Source: Armatimonas rosea
Lineage (GTDB): Bacteria > Armatimonadota > Armatimonadia > Armatimonadales > Armatimonadaceae
Length of the DNA stretch: 64,000 nt
Direction: 5' to 3'
Assembly: GCF_014202505.1 (NCBI RefSeq)
Contig: NZ_JACHGW010000002.1
Span: 682,001 to 746,000, forward strand
This document shows, piece by piece, positions 34,536 through 43,107 of this stretch. Within the stretch, counting starts at the first letter, position 1; the number at the start of each line of letters is the position of its first letter. Under the pieces are notes generated by a model. The model was not told where the DNA came from, made no database searches, and saw only the letters and a program-made list of their open reading frames with translations. Made by a program: the position numbers and the translations under genes.

Positions 34536-34573
34536 CCCCCTTCGCAGGCGGAACGCCGGTTCGTCGAAGGGGG
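34536..34573. terminator. Hairpin between convergent genes, weak bidirectional terminator
   Basis: The stem CCCCCTTCG / CGAAGGGGG (34536-34544 with 34565-34573) has a second inner hairpin GGCG/CGCC. The T run is poor on the plus strand; the minus strand has TTTT after the stem, so it more likely ends the minus-strand gene. Confidence 0.5.
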
Positions 34574-35578
34574 TCACGGCGCTGTCGCCGTGGGGAGATG
34601 CCACTCGGTGAGCTCTACTTGGAAGCACGCGCCATCGGGGATCACAAAGGCGGGCCCGTGCTCACCCCGGACGATGAGTTGGTTCTGGTCGGGGAGGAGC
34701 GTGAGCTCACTGCCTTCCACGGGCACCCCATTGAGCCAGACCGACTCGGGGGACTTGCCCTCAAAGACAAGCTGGGCGGTGCGCGGCTCGCTATCGCCCA
34801 GGACCGTGGTCTCCTGGAGCTCGGTGTGTCCGATGAGCGCGCCTGCGTGGGTGAGCTCCCAGCGAGGGCCGAGCCAAGTCGTGTTTTCCCGTAGCCAGAG
34901 GTGCGGGGCGAGGGCCTCCGGGACCGCGATCACCTGAGAGACGCCGACAGCAAAGACGGCAGGTGTCTCGCCAAAGGCAACCAGGGCTGCCTCGCCGGGG
35001 CCGGCATTGAAGACCGAGACCTCACGCTCCTCGCCGGGCTTGCCGGTGACAAACACGCGGGCACCGGGGAAGGGATCGGGGCGGAGCTGGGCCGTGAGGA
35101 GCGTGGCATCGGACTTGACCAGCCCGGCGTAGGCACCCAGGTAGTTCTCCGCGGGCCCGAGGGGGAAGTCGTGCGCCCAGAGCAGAGTCTCCTCGGCGGC
35201 GATCTCGCGCTCGTCAAAGGCGGGAAAGACACTGCCGACCATCGCCTTGTCCGTGGGGTTGTGGGCGAGGAGTAGAGAGCCCTGCTGCTTGGTGCGCCAC
35301 TCCGACGCCACCAATCCGCCGTAGGCACGCAGCCCCTCGTGAAAGGTCCCTGCGCGTAGCGGCTCCCCAAAGGCGGCGGCAAAGAGTGCCAGGGGCCGGA
35401 GCGCCCAGAGCTCACCGGCGTTCTCGACCCGACAGACCACCTCACGCGCACCCTGCGCCCAGGCACGGCGGACTGCTGTGGGGGAGGCCGGCACCAGCGT
35501 GGCGGAGTCGCGGCGGGCGAGCCCAAGGGCATCGGCAAGCGGGGCGAGGGTGGGGGGAACACAGACAAAAAGAGGCAT
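34574..35578 (-). CDS. Protein of unknown function
   Basis: 334 residues, no recognised family. The first 60 residues look like a small alpha/beta region (MPLFVCVPPTLAPLADALGL); the middle and C-terminal parts are strand-rich with pattern-like segments (GPRWELTHAGALIGHTELQE, SVWLNGVPVEGSELTLLPDQNQLIVRGEHGPAFVI), compatible with beta-sandwich or galactose-binding-like modules. No signal peptide or membrane segment is visible. Codon use is like its neighbours and the start is well defined, so I treat it as a real gene. Divergent from the TPR gene. Confidence 0.65.
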   Translation of the reverse strand: MPLFVCVPPTLAPLADALGLARRDSATLVPASPTAVRRAWAQGAREVVCRVENAGELWALRPLALFAAAFGEPLRAGTFHEGLRAYGGLVASEWRTKQQGSLLLAHNPTDKAMVGSVFPAFDEREIAAEETLLWAHDFPLGPAENYLGAYAGLVKSDATLLTAQLRPDPFPGARVFVTGKPGEEREVSVFNAGPGEAALVAFGETPAVFAVGVSQVIAVPEALAPHLWLRENTTWLGPRWELTHAGALIGHTELQETTVLGDSEPRTAQLVFEGKSPESVWLNGVPVEGSELTLLPDQNQLIVRGEHGPAFVIPDGACFQVELTEWHLPTATAP

Positions 35579-35639
35579 GGCGTCGCAAGTATACCCGCTG
35601 AGTTTTTTGGTTAGATTTGCCGATACTTACGGAAGTAGT

Positions 35640-37778
35640 ATGGCAAAAGGTGTTCTCAAAGATATTAAGCAGCCTCCCAGTCTCTGGCAACGTCTGCTCG
35701 GTGGGTTTAAGGCGGCGCGGCTAACCAAGGCGGAGAGCCCCGCACTGACGCCGGAGGCGGTGACCTCCTACTACGCTGCACTCGTGGGAAAGACACCTCA
35801 GCCCAGTCTTGCTCGGGTGGCGCGCGCCCTGCTCTGGGCCGATATCAAGGCGCGTCAGTTTCACTCCCTCTGCAAAGACTGGTACCCCCTCGCCGCGGAG
35901 ACCTTCCCCGATGACGAGCGCTGTGCGTTCTATGTTGCGGCCCTCTACTACCATGGTTTCTTAACCCCCGACTCCAGCCAGCTGGAGAAGGTCCTGAGTG
36001 GGCTGATGAAGGTAACCTGGCGGGACTCGGGCTACTGGAGTAAGCTCGACCTGCCGCGCACCGAGCTCCTCAAGCGCCTGACCGATGCCATCGCCGACGA
36101 TGAGATTCGGATCACGCCGGAGCGCTTGCCCGTGCTGGAGGCGGCCTTCGATGCGACCTCACTAACCGATGAGCAGCGCATCACGACCGCGCGCTGGCTG
36201 GGAGTGGCCTACCGGGCCAGCGGCCGCAGCGACGACCGCGCGGAGATTATCTACCGCTATCTGTTCTTGAATGTCCCCGACGACGACGAGAACAACGAGT
36301 ACCTGGCGAATCTCTTTGCCGGGCGTGGTCTCGATGATGCCAATGCCTGCGCGGTCTACTCGCGGATGGTGACGATCGCCGATAAACGAGGGGATCAGTC
36401 GTCGAAAGCACAGTGGAGCCTGAAGCTCTCTAACACGTACATTGCCCAGAACCGCCTGGGAGCCGAGGCGATCATGCCGCTCCAGGCCGCGCTGAGTGTC
36501 AGGCCGGGGGATCGGCTCTTGGAGGCGGCGCTGGCCTACTCCGTGGGGCGGAGCGATCTGGTCTTGCTGGAGCCCTCGCTCATCAAGCACATGGAGACCG
36601 CGATCGCCTTTGAGTCCGAGTTCGTCCCGCACTTTACGGAGCGGCAGTGGCAGTGGTCGGTGGTGCCGCGCGCACTCGCCCTGGCATGGGGACAGAGTGG
36701 ACGCCGCGACTCTCTGGCGCTGTTTATCTATGCCCGTGCTTGTGAGCTCTGCCCCGAGGAAAAGGTCCTGTGGAACTACTACGCCGTGGCGCTTGTCGAG
36801 GCCAAGGACTACTCCCGCAAGGTGATTCCTATCTACGAGCGGGCGCACCAGGCCAACAAAGACGACAACGAGCTGGCGCTGGCGCTGGCGACGGCCTACC
36901 AAGAGAACCGGGTCCACGATGGGGCAGACCGACGAAAGGCGCTGGTCCTCTGGGAGAATCTGTACCGCCAAGGGAGCGTCACCTTGGAGATCCTCACCGC
37001 CCTGACCGAGGCCTACCTGCGTGAGGAGCGCCTGAGCGACACGGCTCTGGAGCTCTTGCAGAAGATGTCCCGACAGGGAAGTACGGTTCCCGGGCCCCTC
37101 TTGCTCCGGGTCGCCCAGGAGTGGAAGTCGCGGGGGGACCTCACCACCGCACTGCGCTGGTACCAGGAGGCCGAGCATGCCATGCCCGACCACTTCTTGA
37201 CTCTTCTGGAGTACGGCCTCTTGCTCAAAGAGCAGTTCAGCGACTTCACGGGAGCGGTCAATGTCCTGGCACGCGCGGTGATCTTGCCCGTGGGAGCCAA
37301 GAACCTAGAGGCACACCTCGCCCTCGCCGAGAGCCTTCTGGCTCTGGAAAAGCGCGAAGATGCCCGGCGCATCTTCCAGATTATTATCGAGCGCATCGAC
37401 CCCAACCATACCCAGACTCTCCTGCACCTTGCTCGCCTCAACCTCAAGTTTGAGGAGAAAGGCATGCTGCGCGCCGAGACCTACTACGAGCGCGCGGCAA
37501 ATGTTGAGCCGGAAAACCCTGAGACCTACCTGCAGATGGTGGAGCTCTACCGGGCACAGGGCAATACGAAGATGGAGCAGTGGGCTCTAGAGCAGTATCT
37601 CAAGCTTGGGCCGGGCGACTCCCAGAGCTACCGAGCCCTCGCCAATCTCTATATTCGTCGCGGTGAATTTGACAAGGCTGAGAGTGCGCTACGCCAGGTA
37701 ATTGCACTAGGGCAGGCCGACCGCGATGTCTACACTTTACTGGGTGACGTGATCCAGCAAGCCCGCCGCGCTGTCTAG
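35640..37778 (+). CDS. TPR-repeat protein, about 712 residues
   Basis: Long helical protein with tetratricopeptide-type repeats, for example NPETYLQMVELYRAQGNTKM, SQSYRALANLYIRRGEFDKA and AHLALAESLLALEKREDARR near the C-terminus. No signal peptide or catalytic domain is visible. The frame is open further upstream, but MAKGVLKDIKQPPSLWQRLL at 35640 is the natural start because the upstream extension is low-complexity and overlaps the divergent gene. Located upstream of the exopolysaccharide operon; a role as a scaffold in assembly or secretion is possible but unsupported. Confidence 0.8.
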   Translation: MAKGVLKDIKQPPSLWQRLLGGFKAARLTKAESPALTPEAVTSYYAALVGKTPQPSLARVARALLWADIKARQFHSLCKDWYPLAAETFPDDERCAFYVAALYYHGFLTPDSSQLEKVLSGLMKVTWRDSGYWSKLDLPRTELLKRLTDAIADDEIRITPERLPVLEAAFDATSLTDEQRITTARWLGVAYRASGRSDDRAEIIYRYLFLNVPDDDENNEYLANLFAGRGLDDANACAVYSRMVTIADKRGDQSSKAQWSLKLSNTYIAQNRLGAEAIMPLQAALSVRPGDRLLEAALAYSVGRSDLVLLEPSLIKHMETAIAFESEFVPHFTERQWQWSVVPRALALAWGQSGRRDSLALFIYARACELCPEEKVLWNYYAVALVEAKDYSRKVIPIYERAHQANKDDNELALALATAYQENRVHDGADRRKALVLWENLYRQGSVTLEILTALTEAYLREERLSDTALELLQKMSRQGSTVPGPLLLRVAQEWKSRGDLTTALRWYQEAEHAMPDHFLTLLEYGLLLKEQFSDFTGAVNVLARAVILPVGAKNLEAHLALAESLLALEKREDARRIFQIIIERIDPNHTQTLLHLARLNLKFEEKGMLRAETYYERAANVEPENPETYLQMVELYRAQGNTKMEQWALEQYLKLGPGDSQSYRALANLYIRRGEFDKAESALRQVIALGQADRDVYTLLGDVIQQARRAV

Positions 37779-38079
37779 TGAGACGGTGCGGAATTCTGCA
37801 TTCTAGGGGGCAGTGTTGCTCTCTGGAGGTGCTAACTCCCTCAGCCTGTGTTACAATGCCCCCGAGTGTGCGTCCTGGAACGGTGCCACAGGTTAGGGGT
37901 AGTAAAGGGAATCAGGCCTGGGAACTCTTGGCAGTTTCCTTCCGTAGATAGCCGTTGTGCCAGTATAAAATCCCTCTTTGTGCTCGTTCCAACCGGTACC
38001 TCTCTTCTCTCCCACTCGGTGCGGAGCTGAGAGTTTAGGGCGGTTCTCGGCAGTGGGCATCTAGTTTTTAGGAAAGCGT
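37779..38079 (+). promoter_or_regulatory. 300-bp leader before the exopolysaccharide operon
   Basis: No gene seen. There is a TACAAT at 37852-37857 and a TATAAA at 37964-37969, either of which could be a -10 box. The hairpin GGGAACT / AGTTTCC (37920-37939) and the arms CCTGTG / CACAGG (37845-37892) show potential RNA structure. I compared it by eye with cobalamin and c-di-GMP riboswitch cores and found no match. The Wzc-type gene begins at 38080 after GGAAAGCG. Confidence 0.4.
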
Positions 38080-40287
38080 ATGCAAGAGCAAACTGACTTC
38101 TCGGCTGAGGGAACCTCCTCAATCTCCCTCCGCGAATACGGCGATATTCTGCGGCGGCGACGTGCCATCATCCTGCAGACCTTCGTCATTGTCTTGGTGG
38201 CGGGAGTGCTGATTACCCTCTTTCAGCCCTTGGTCTACCAGGCGAGCTCCCGTATCTTGTTGGAGCCACCGTCGTACTTGATCAACACGGTCAACAACGA
38301 CCCTCTGGCAGAGCTCTTCAAGCTGAACTCACCGTACTCCCCGGCAACCCAGGTGGAGCTTCTCAAGAGCAATGCTCTCAAGAAGAAGGCCAGCGAGCGG
38401 ATGACCAATGGGAAGTCGCTCACACCGTTTACCGTGACCCCTGTTGAGGGCGGGACATCGATTGTCGAGGTTGTGGCCGAGGGCGATGATCCCAATGCCG
38501 TGGCGGAGACGGCGACTAATATTCTCAAGGCCTATATCGAAGATGTCGATGCCAGTGGCAAGAAAAAGCTGGAGAATGTCTACGACGAAGCCAAGAAGAA
38601 CCGTGAGAAATGGCTCCTGACAAAGAACAAGGCCGAGAAAGATCTTTTGGACTACCAAAAGAAAAACAAGATCTCGGAGTATAAGATCCAGGCCGAGTCT
38701 AACCAGAAGCAGCTGGGCGAGCTAAGCCAGATGTACCAGAAGCAGCTCACCGAGATCACCAACCTCACGACTCGAATCGGGGAGATCGAGGGCTACATGG
38801 CCCGCAGCAGCAAGACCCGCCCCGAGCTTCTCAGTATCGAGCAAGATCTTGGCTGGCAGGGGATCAAGAAGACAATCGCCGATAAAGAGGCCGCCTTTGC
38901 CATTCTGAAGGCGGATGCCGATGTCAATAACGATGTCTTTATCGCGGCCAAGTCAGAGCTTGATAGTCTGAAGAAGTACCGGGATGCCTACGAGAAGAGC
39001 TTTAAGCTCATGAATACGCGGCGCGATCCCACCTACGAGAGCTTCGATGCCGAGCTTAAGCATGCCCAGATCGACCTTGCCAGTATTCGCCGTGCAGCGG
39101 AGCCAAACCGGATAGAGATCGAGCGAATCAAGGCGAACCTGAACCTCGTGCCTGACTTTGCAAATACGATCGCGGAAAAGCAGCAGGCTCGTGAGTTTGC
39201 CAATGAGCAGATTCGCTACTTCACCACGAAGATGCAGGATATCGAGCTGCGCAAGAATGCAAAGGTCGAGACCAGCCGTGTGATCGAAGAAGCCCAGGTG
39301 CCGGGAAGCCCGATTCGTCCCAATAAGCCGCAGAATATTATGTTCGCTGGCCTGCTGGGAGTGTTCCTAGGGCTCTGTCTTGCGCTGCTCCAGGAGCTCC
39401 TGGATGACCGCATCAACAGTCCTGAGGAGGCGGAGCGTGTGCTGCGCCTGCCTAACCTGGGGCACGTGCCGCTTGTTGAGGAAGAGGGCCTGCGCCTCAT
39501 CCGCGATATTAGCACCTTCTCGCCCTTGATGGAGTCGTATCGTAGCCTGCGAACCAATATCAACTTTGCGGCTGTGGGAAGTACGCTCAAGAGCATTGTG
39601 GTGACCTCCTCCGTGCCCGCGGAAGGGAAATCGACCACGGCTGCAAACTTGGCCATGGCCATGGCGCTCGATGGCAAGCGTGTGATTATCGTCGATGCGG
39701 ACCTTCGCCGCCCAAGCCTTCACAAGCTCTTCCGCCTGGAGTCGTCTCCAGGGTTGACCGATGTCTTGGTTGGTACCCACGAGATTGAGGATGTCATTCG
39801 CCCCAGTGGTGTGGACAACGTCAGTGTGATTGCCGCGGGCTCGCCGCCTCCTAACCCTGCGGAGCTCTTAGGCTCGGCGCGGATGGTGGAGCTCATAGCG
39901 CAGCTTGAGGCAATCTCCGATATCGTCCTCTTCGACTCCCCGCCTGCTCTGGCGGTTGCGGATGGTGTCGTTCTGGCCGCTCGTACAAATGGCGTACTGC
40001 TTGTCATTGGCTATGGTGAGACTAAGAAAACCAATACACGCAAGGCCGTTGAGCAGCTACGTCGCGCCAATGCTAAGGTTCTTGGGACGGTGCTCAACCG
40101 AATTGAAGGGCCAAGCTCGGGCTACTACTATGGCAAGTACTATGTCCCCGCATCGGTGGAGAGCACGAAGACCAAGCGTGGTGTGTCTGAGCCGGTCGCG
40201 CGTGGAATTGAGGGAGCAATGGACTCCAGTGATAAGGTAGAAGTGAACACTTTAGGGAATAACTCGGGGAAGGGTCAGGACTCATGA
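38080..40287 (+). CDS. Polysaccharide biosynthesis tyrosine autokinase (Wzc/BY-kinase type)
   Basis: Inner-membrane co-polymerase and tyrosine kinase of 735 residues controlling chain length and export of exopolysaccharide. Wzz domain with a first membrane segment (IILQTFVIVLVAGVLITL) and a second at about 425 (IMFAGLLGVFLGLCLALL) bound a long periplasmic coiled coil, with the GNVR-like region before the second. The cytoplasmic kinase has Walker A SVPAEGKSTTAANLA, Walker A' VIIVDADLRRP, and DIVLFDSPPALAVAD. The tail is Tyr-rich (GYYYGKYYV), the usual autophosphorylation cluster. It overlaps the export gene by 4 bp and leads the operon. Confidence 0.94.
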   Translation: MQEQTDFSAEGTSSISLREYGDILRRRRAIILQTFVIVLVAGVLITLFQPLVYQASSRILLEPPSYLINTVNNDPLAELFKLNSPYSPATQVELLKSNALKKKASERMTNGKSLTPFTVTPVEGGTSIVEVVAEGDDPNAVAETATNILKAYIEDVDASGKKKLENVYDEAKKNREKWLLTKNKAEKDLLDYQKKNKISEYKIQAESNQKQLGELSQMYQKQLTEITNLTTRIGEIEGYMARSSKTRPELLSIEQDLGWQGIKKTIADKEAAFAILKADADVNNDVFIAAKSELDSLKKYRDAYEKSFKLMNTRRDPTYESFDAELKHAQIDLASIRRAAEPNRIEIERIKANLNLVPDFANTIAEKQQAREFANEQIRYFTTKMQDIELRKNAKVETSRVIEEAQVPGSPIRPNKPQNIMFAGLLGVFLGLCLALLQELLDDRINSPEEAERVLRLPNLGHVPLVEEEGLRLIRDISTFSPLMESYRSLRTNINFAAVGSTLKSIVVTSSVPAEGKSTTAANLAMAMALDGKRVIIVDADLRRPSLHKLFRLESSPGLTDVLVGTHEIEDVIRPSGVDNVSVIAAGSPPPNPAELLGSARMVELIAQLEAISDIVLFDSPPALAVADGVVLAARTNGVLLVIGYGETKKTNTRKAVEQLRRANAKVLGTVLNRIEGPSSGYYYGKYYVPASVESTKTKRGVSEPVARGIEGAMDSSDKVEVNTLGNNSGKGQDS

Positions 40288-41507
40288 GGTTAGGGATGCT
40301 CTGTGGGAGCTTAGTAGCGCTTGGTGTACTCATGGGGGGAGGGGCACAGGTGGCTCTGGCACGTGAGCCCGTGTTGCTCCAGCAGGAGAAGCTGGCCGAC
40401 GACTATCGTGTATCGCCGGGAGATGTCATTGGGATCACGGTTCTGCGGCATCCGGAGTTTACGCTGAGTGCCCAGGTGCTCCCCGATGGGACCTTTGCCT
40501 TTCCTATCCTGGGGCGTCTCAAGGCTGCTGGCAAGACCCGTGAGCAGATCAGTGCCGATATTACCAAGGGGCTCAAAGATAAGCGTCAGCTTGTCAAGCC
40601 CGATGTGACCGTGAACATTCTGCAGCAGACCGCTCGTGAAATCACCGTGCTGGGAGCGGTGCGTGGCGCGGGAAAGCTTGTCTTAAAAGACAACTGGACT
40701 GTCTTGGACGCACTTGGAGCAGCAGGAGGCGTGGGCGCGGTGGGAGCTGCTAACACAGACCGCTTTGAGTTCTACCGCGCCGAGCTTTTCCGCGACACAC
40801 AGGTAATCAGCCTCGACCTAGCAAAAGTCTATGCCAACGATCCCTCAGCGAACATCTTATTAAAAAATGAGGACAAGATCTATGTCGTGATCAAGCCGCG
40901 GACAGAGGTCTATGTCACCGTGATCGGTGAGGTTGGTCAGGGGCGTGGCGGCTCCATCGATCTACCCAAGGATCGCTCCATTATCACCTTACTCAACGAC
41001 ATGGGGGGCGTGACGGATAATGCAGCTCTCTCCAAGGCAACCCTATTGCGTAAGTCAGAGGTCATAAAGCTCGATCTACGAGGGTACAAGAAAGGGTCAT
41101 TAACAAATAATGTTCTCTTAGAAGCGGGGGATATCCTAACAATCCCTCGTATTGAGGAACACTATAAGGTTAATGGTCCTCTCGGTAAAGGGGGAGGTGA
41201 GCTCCCTTACCCTGATGATCGTACTCTAACATTGTTTGAAGCACTAACTCAGCAAGGAATTCCTACGTCGGGAGCAGACTTAAAGAAGGTAAAGTTGACC
41301 CGTACCGAAAATGGGGTGACGACGACTCAGGACTACAACGTGGAGAAGATGCTAAAAGGGGATCGTTCTCAAGATCCTACCCTTCGCCCAAACGATGAGG
41401 TTTTTGTCCCTGCAGTCGATAGCTCAAAGCGCCGTATGGGAACTCAAGAGTACCTGAGTCTGCTTGGTATCTTGCCGAGTTTATACTTTCTCTTAAGAGG
41501 TCGCTAA
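40284..41507 (+). CDS. Polysaccharide export protein (Wza type, SLBB domains)
   Basis: Periplasmic/outer-membrane export component of 407 residues. An N-terminal signal (GSLVALGVLMGGGAQVALA) is followed by the Poly_export domain (YRVSPGDVIGITVLRHPEFT), then two SLBB domains. It partners with the tyrosine autokinase just upstream. It ends with a short hydrophobic stretch (YLSLLGILPSLYFLLRGR) that could be the membrane anchor. Base composition turns noticeably AT-richer in the last third, from about 41080 on, suggesting recombination within the gene. No lipobox cysteine is seen in the signal. Confidence 0.9.
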   Translation: MRLGMLCGSLVALGVLMGGGAQVALAREPVLLQQEKLADDYRVSPGDVIGITVLRHPEFTLSAQVLPDGTFAFPILGRLKAAGKTREQISADITKGLKDKRQLVKPDVTVNILQQTAREITVLGAVRGAGKLVLKDNWTVLDALGAAGGVGAVGAANTDRFEFYRAELFRDTQVISLDLAKVYANDPSANILLKNEDKIYVVIKPRTEVYVTVIGEVGQGRGGSIDLPKDRSIITLLNDMGGVTDNAALSKATLLRKSEVIKLDLRGYKKGSLTNNVLLEAGDILTIPRIEEHYKVNGPLGKGGGELPYPDDRTLTLFEALTQQGIPTSGADLKKVKLTRTENGVTTTQDYNVEKMLKGDRSQDPTLRPNDEVFVPAVDSSKRRMGTQEYLSLLGILPSLYFLLRGR

Positions 41508-41528
41508 TTCTAAGTTAGTCCGGTATTT

Positions 41529-41573
41529 AAATATAGGAAGTGATTGGTGATTTTTCGGTCACTTCCTATATTT
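41529..41573. terminator. Perfect 15-bp inverted repeat before the polymerase-like gene
   Basis: AAATATAGGAAGTGA (41529-41543) pairs with TCACTTCCTATATTT (41559-41573) around a 15-base loop. It lies in the gap between the export gene and the polymerase-like gene. There is only a short T run, so it could be a weak terminator or attenuator, or an operator-like palindrome. Confidence 0.55.
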
Positions 41574-41589
41574 GATCAGAGAGTATTTC

Positions 41590-43107
41590 ATGTTAAGTTT
41601 AAAGCAATTGTTGAGCCACGGACTGAGTAAAATTGGTACTTTTGGTTCGCGTATTGCTCTTACGAATTTTCTCTTGATGTCTCCCGTACTGATGGGGAGT
41701 TTTAGCGAGCTGGCTCGTGCAGGGGATTCTCTAAGCCTCCCTGTTCACTATGCTCTTGCGATATTGATTTTTGCCATTATCTGGGCAACTTTGGAGTTCT
41801 CTGTTTCCATTGGTACGGTTATTATGCTGGTTTATCTTGCCGATATGGGCTGGATTCGCCGTGCTTTAATTCCATCGACGGGTTATATATCAAATGATCC
41901 CATTACACTGATTAGTACATTTGTATCGCTTTTATATTTTTTGAGGTTGGTTGTCCTTCGGAAAATTCCGATTAATACTGCAATTTCGAAGACTCTTTTG
42001 CCTCTTGTGATTATAATGTTTCTTGAGGTTGTTAACCCTCTGCAGGGTGGGATTGCAGTTGGTTTATCGGGTCTCATATTCCGATTGGGGCCATTGTTGT
42101 GGTACTATGTAGGCAAGATGCGTGGTAGTAGGCAGATGGCCTCGCTATTGTTTTTTGTAATGGTTTTAGTTTCTGTTTTTGAAATTATAATCGGTAATCG
42201 ACAGTGGTTTGGTGGGTTTAGTGAGGTGGAGAAATTTTGGATTGCATCTGGTGGTGGTACGCAATCTGCTGGTAAAGGGTATTTTAGGCCTTTTGGAACA
42301 TTCCTGTCATTTTCTGAATATGTTGTGGTAATTGTGATTGGAGCCGGTTTGTGTTGGGTTTCTTTCCTACAAAAGAAATATATTTATATAGTGCCATTTA
42401 TTGCTTTGTTTGTCACTTTATTTGTTTCTTCTTCTCGTGGCGGTATGGTTTCAATTTTTCTTGTGATGGTCGTTATGTGGGCAATCCAAGGTAAGAATTA
42501 TCGTGCCTGGCTACCTCGCCTCGCCTTCGCTGTTGTTGTTGCTTTATGGGGAATCACTTTTGGTTTAGAGAGAGTAAAAGAAGTTGAAGTTGATGATAAG
42601 ACACAGATATTGGTAAATCATCAAATCAAAGGACTTTCTGATCCGCTTGGCAAAGATTCTACCGGCGGGCTCCACGTCGGGCTAATTACATCTGGGATTT
42701 TACAGGGTTTTCGTGTTCCTACTGGAATTGGCTTGGGAGCAGGTACTCTTGGAGCCTCTAAGTTTGGGGCCGGTGGTGGATCCAGCGAGACGGATGTATC
42801 GGATATGTTTGCTTCCCTAGGGTTTATCGGCGGGATCTTGTATGTTGTTTTATGTATCCGTATTTTTATAGGCATTTCTAAATATTGGCATGATTCAAGA
42901 GATGTTTTAGCACTAAGTACTCTCGCCTTAATGACTGCTTGTAATGGTCGATGGTCCTCCGGTGGGCATTATGCACAGTCAATGTTCTTTTGGTTGATCA
43001 TTGGTACGATGGATAAGATTATTTTTGAATATTATTTCATGAACAAGAAATCGAATCCTGATAATGAGCGTCGGTCTGAAATTCTTAAGGCAGGCGCTAG
43101 CTCGTAA
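41590..43107 (+). CDS. O-antigen polymerase-like membrane protein
   Basis: Hydrophobic protein of 505 residues with about 11-12 membrane segments and a large loop after the middle (about residues 320-400, LERVKEVEVDDKTQIL), typical of Wzy-type polymerases. FVSSSRGGMVSIFL and a TGIGLGAGTLG segment fit the O-antigen ligase/polymerase superfamily. Sequence identity in such proteins is low, so the exact role is inferred from topology and from the operon. Codons are AT-rich compared with the flanking operon. ATG at 41590 is chosen; a TTG lies six codons upstream. The GT4 gene starts at its stop codon. Confidence 0.75.
   Translation: MLSLKQLLSHGLSKIGTFGSRIALTNFLLMSPVLMGSFSELARAGDSLSLPVHYALAILIFAIIWATLEFSVSIGTVIMLVYLADMGWIRRALIPSTGYISNDPITLISTFVSLLYFLRLVVLRKIPINTAISKTLLPLVIIMFLEVVNPLQGGIAVGLSGLIFRLGPLLWYYVGKMRGSRQMASLLFFVMVLVSVFEIIIGNRQWFGGFSEVEKFWIASGGGTQSAGKGYFRPFGTFLSFSEYVVVIVIGAGLCWVSFLQKKYIYIVPFIALFVTLFVSSSRGGMVSIFLVMVVMWAIQGKNYRAWLPRLAFAVVVALWGITFGLERVKEVEVDDKTQILVNHQIKGLSDPLGKDSTGGLHVGLITSGILQGFRVPTGIGLGAGTLGASKFGAGGGSSETDVSDMFASLGFIGGILYVVLCIRIFIGISKYWHDSRDVLALSTLALMTACNGRWSSGGHYAQSMFFWLIIGTMDKIIFEYYFMNKKSNPDNERRSEILKAGASS

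Noticed and set aside
37850-38040. Cobalamin or c-di-GMP riboswitch in the leader before the exopolysaccharide operon
   Set aside because: AGTAAAGGGAATC and GTAGATAGCCG look vaguely like parts of known cores, but the rest of each consensus is missing.
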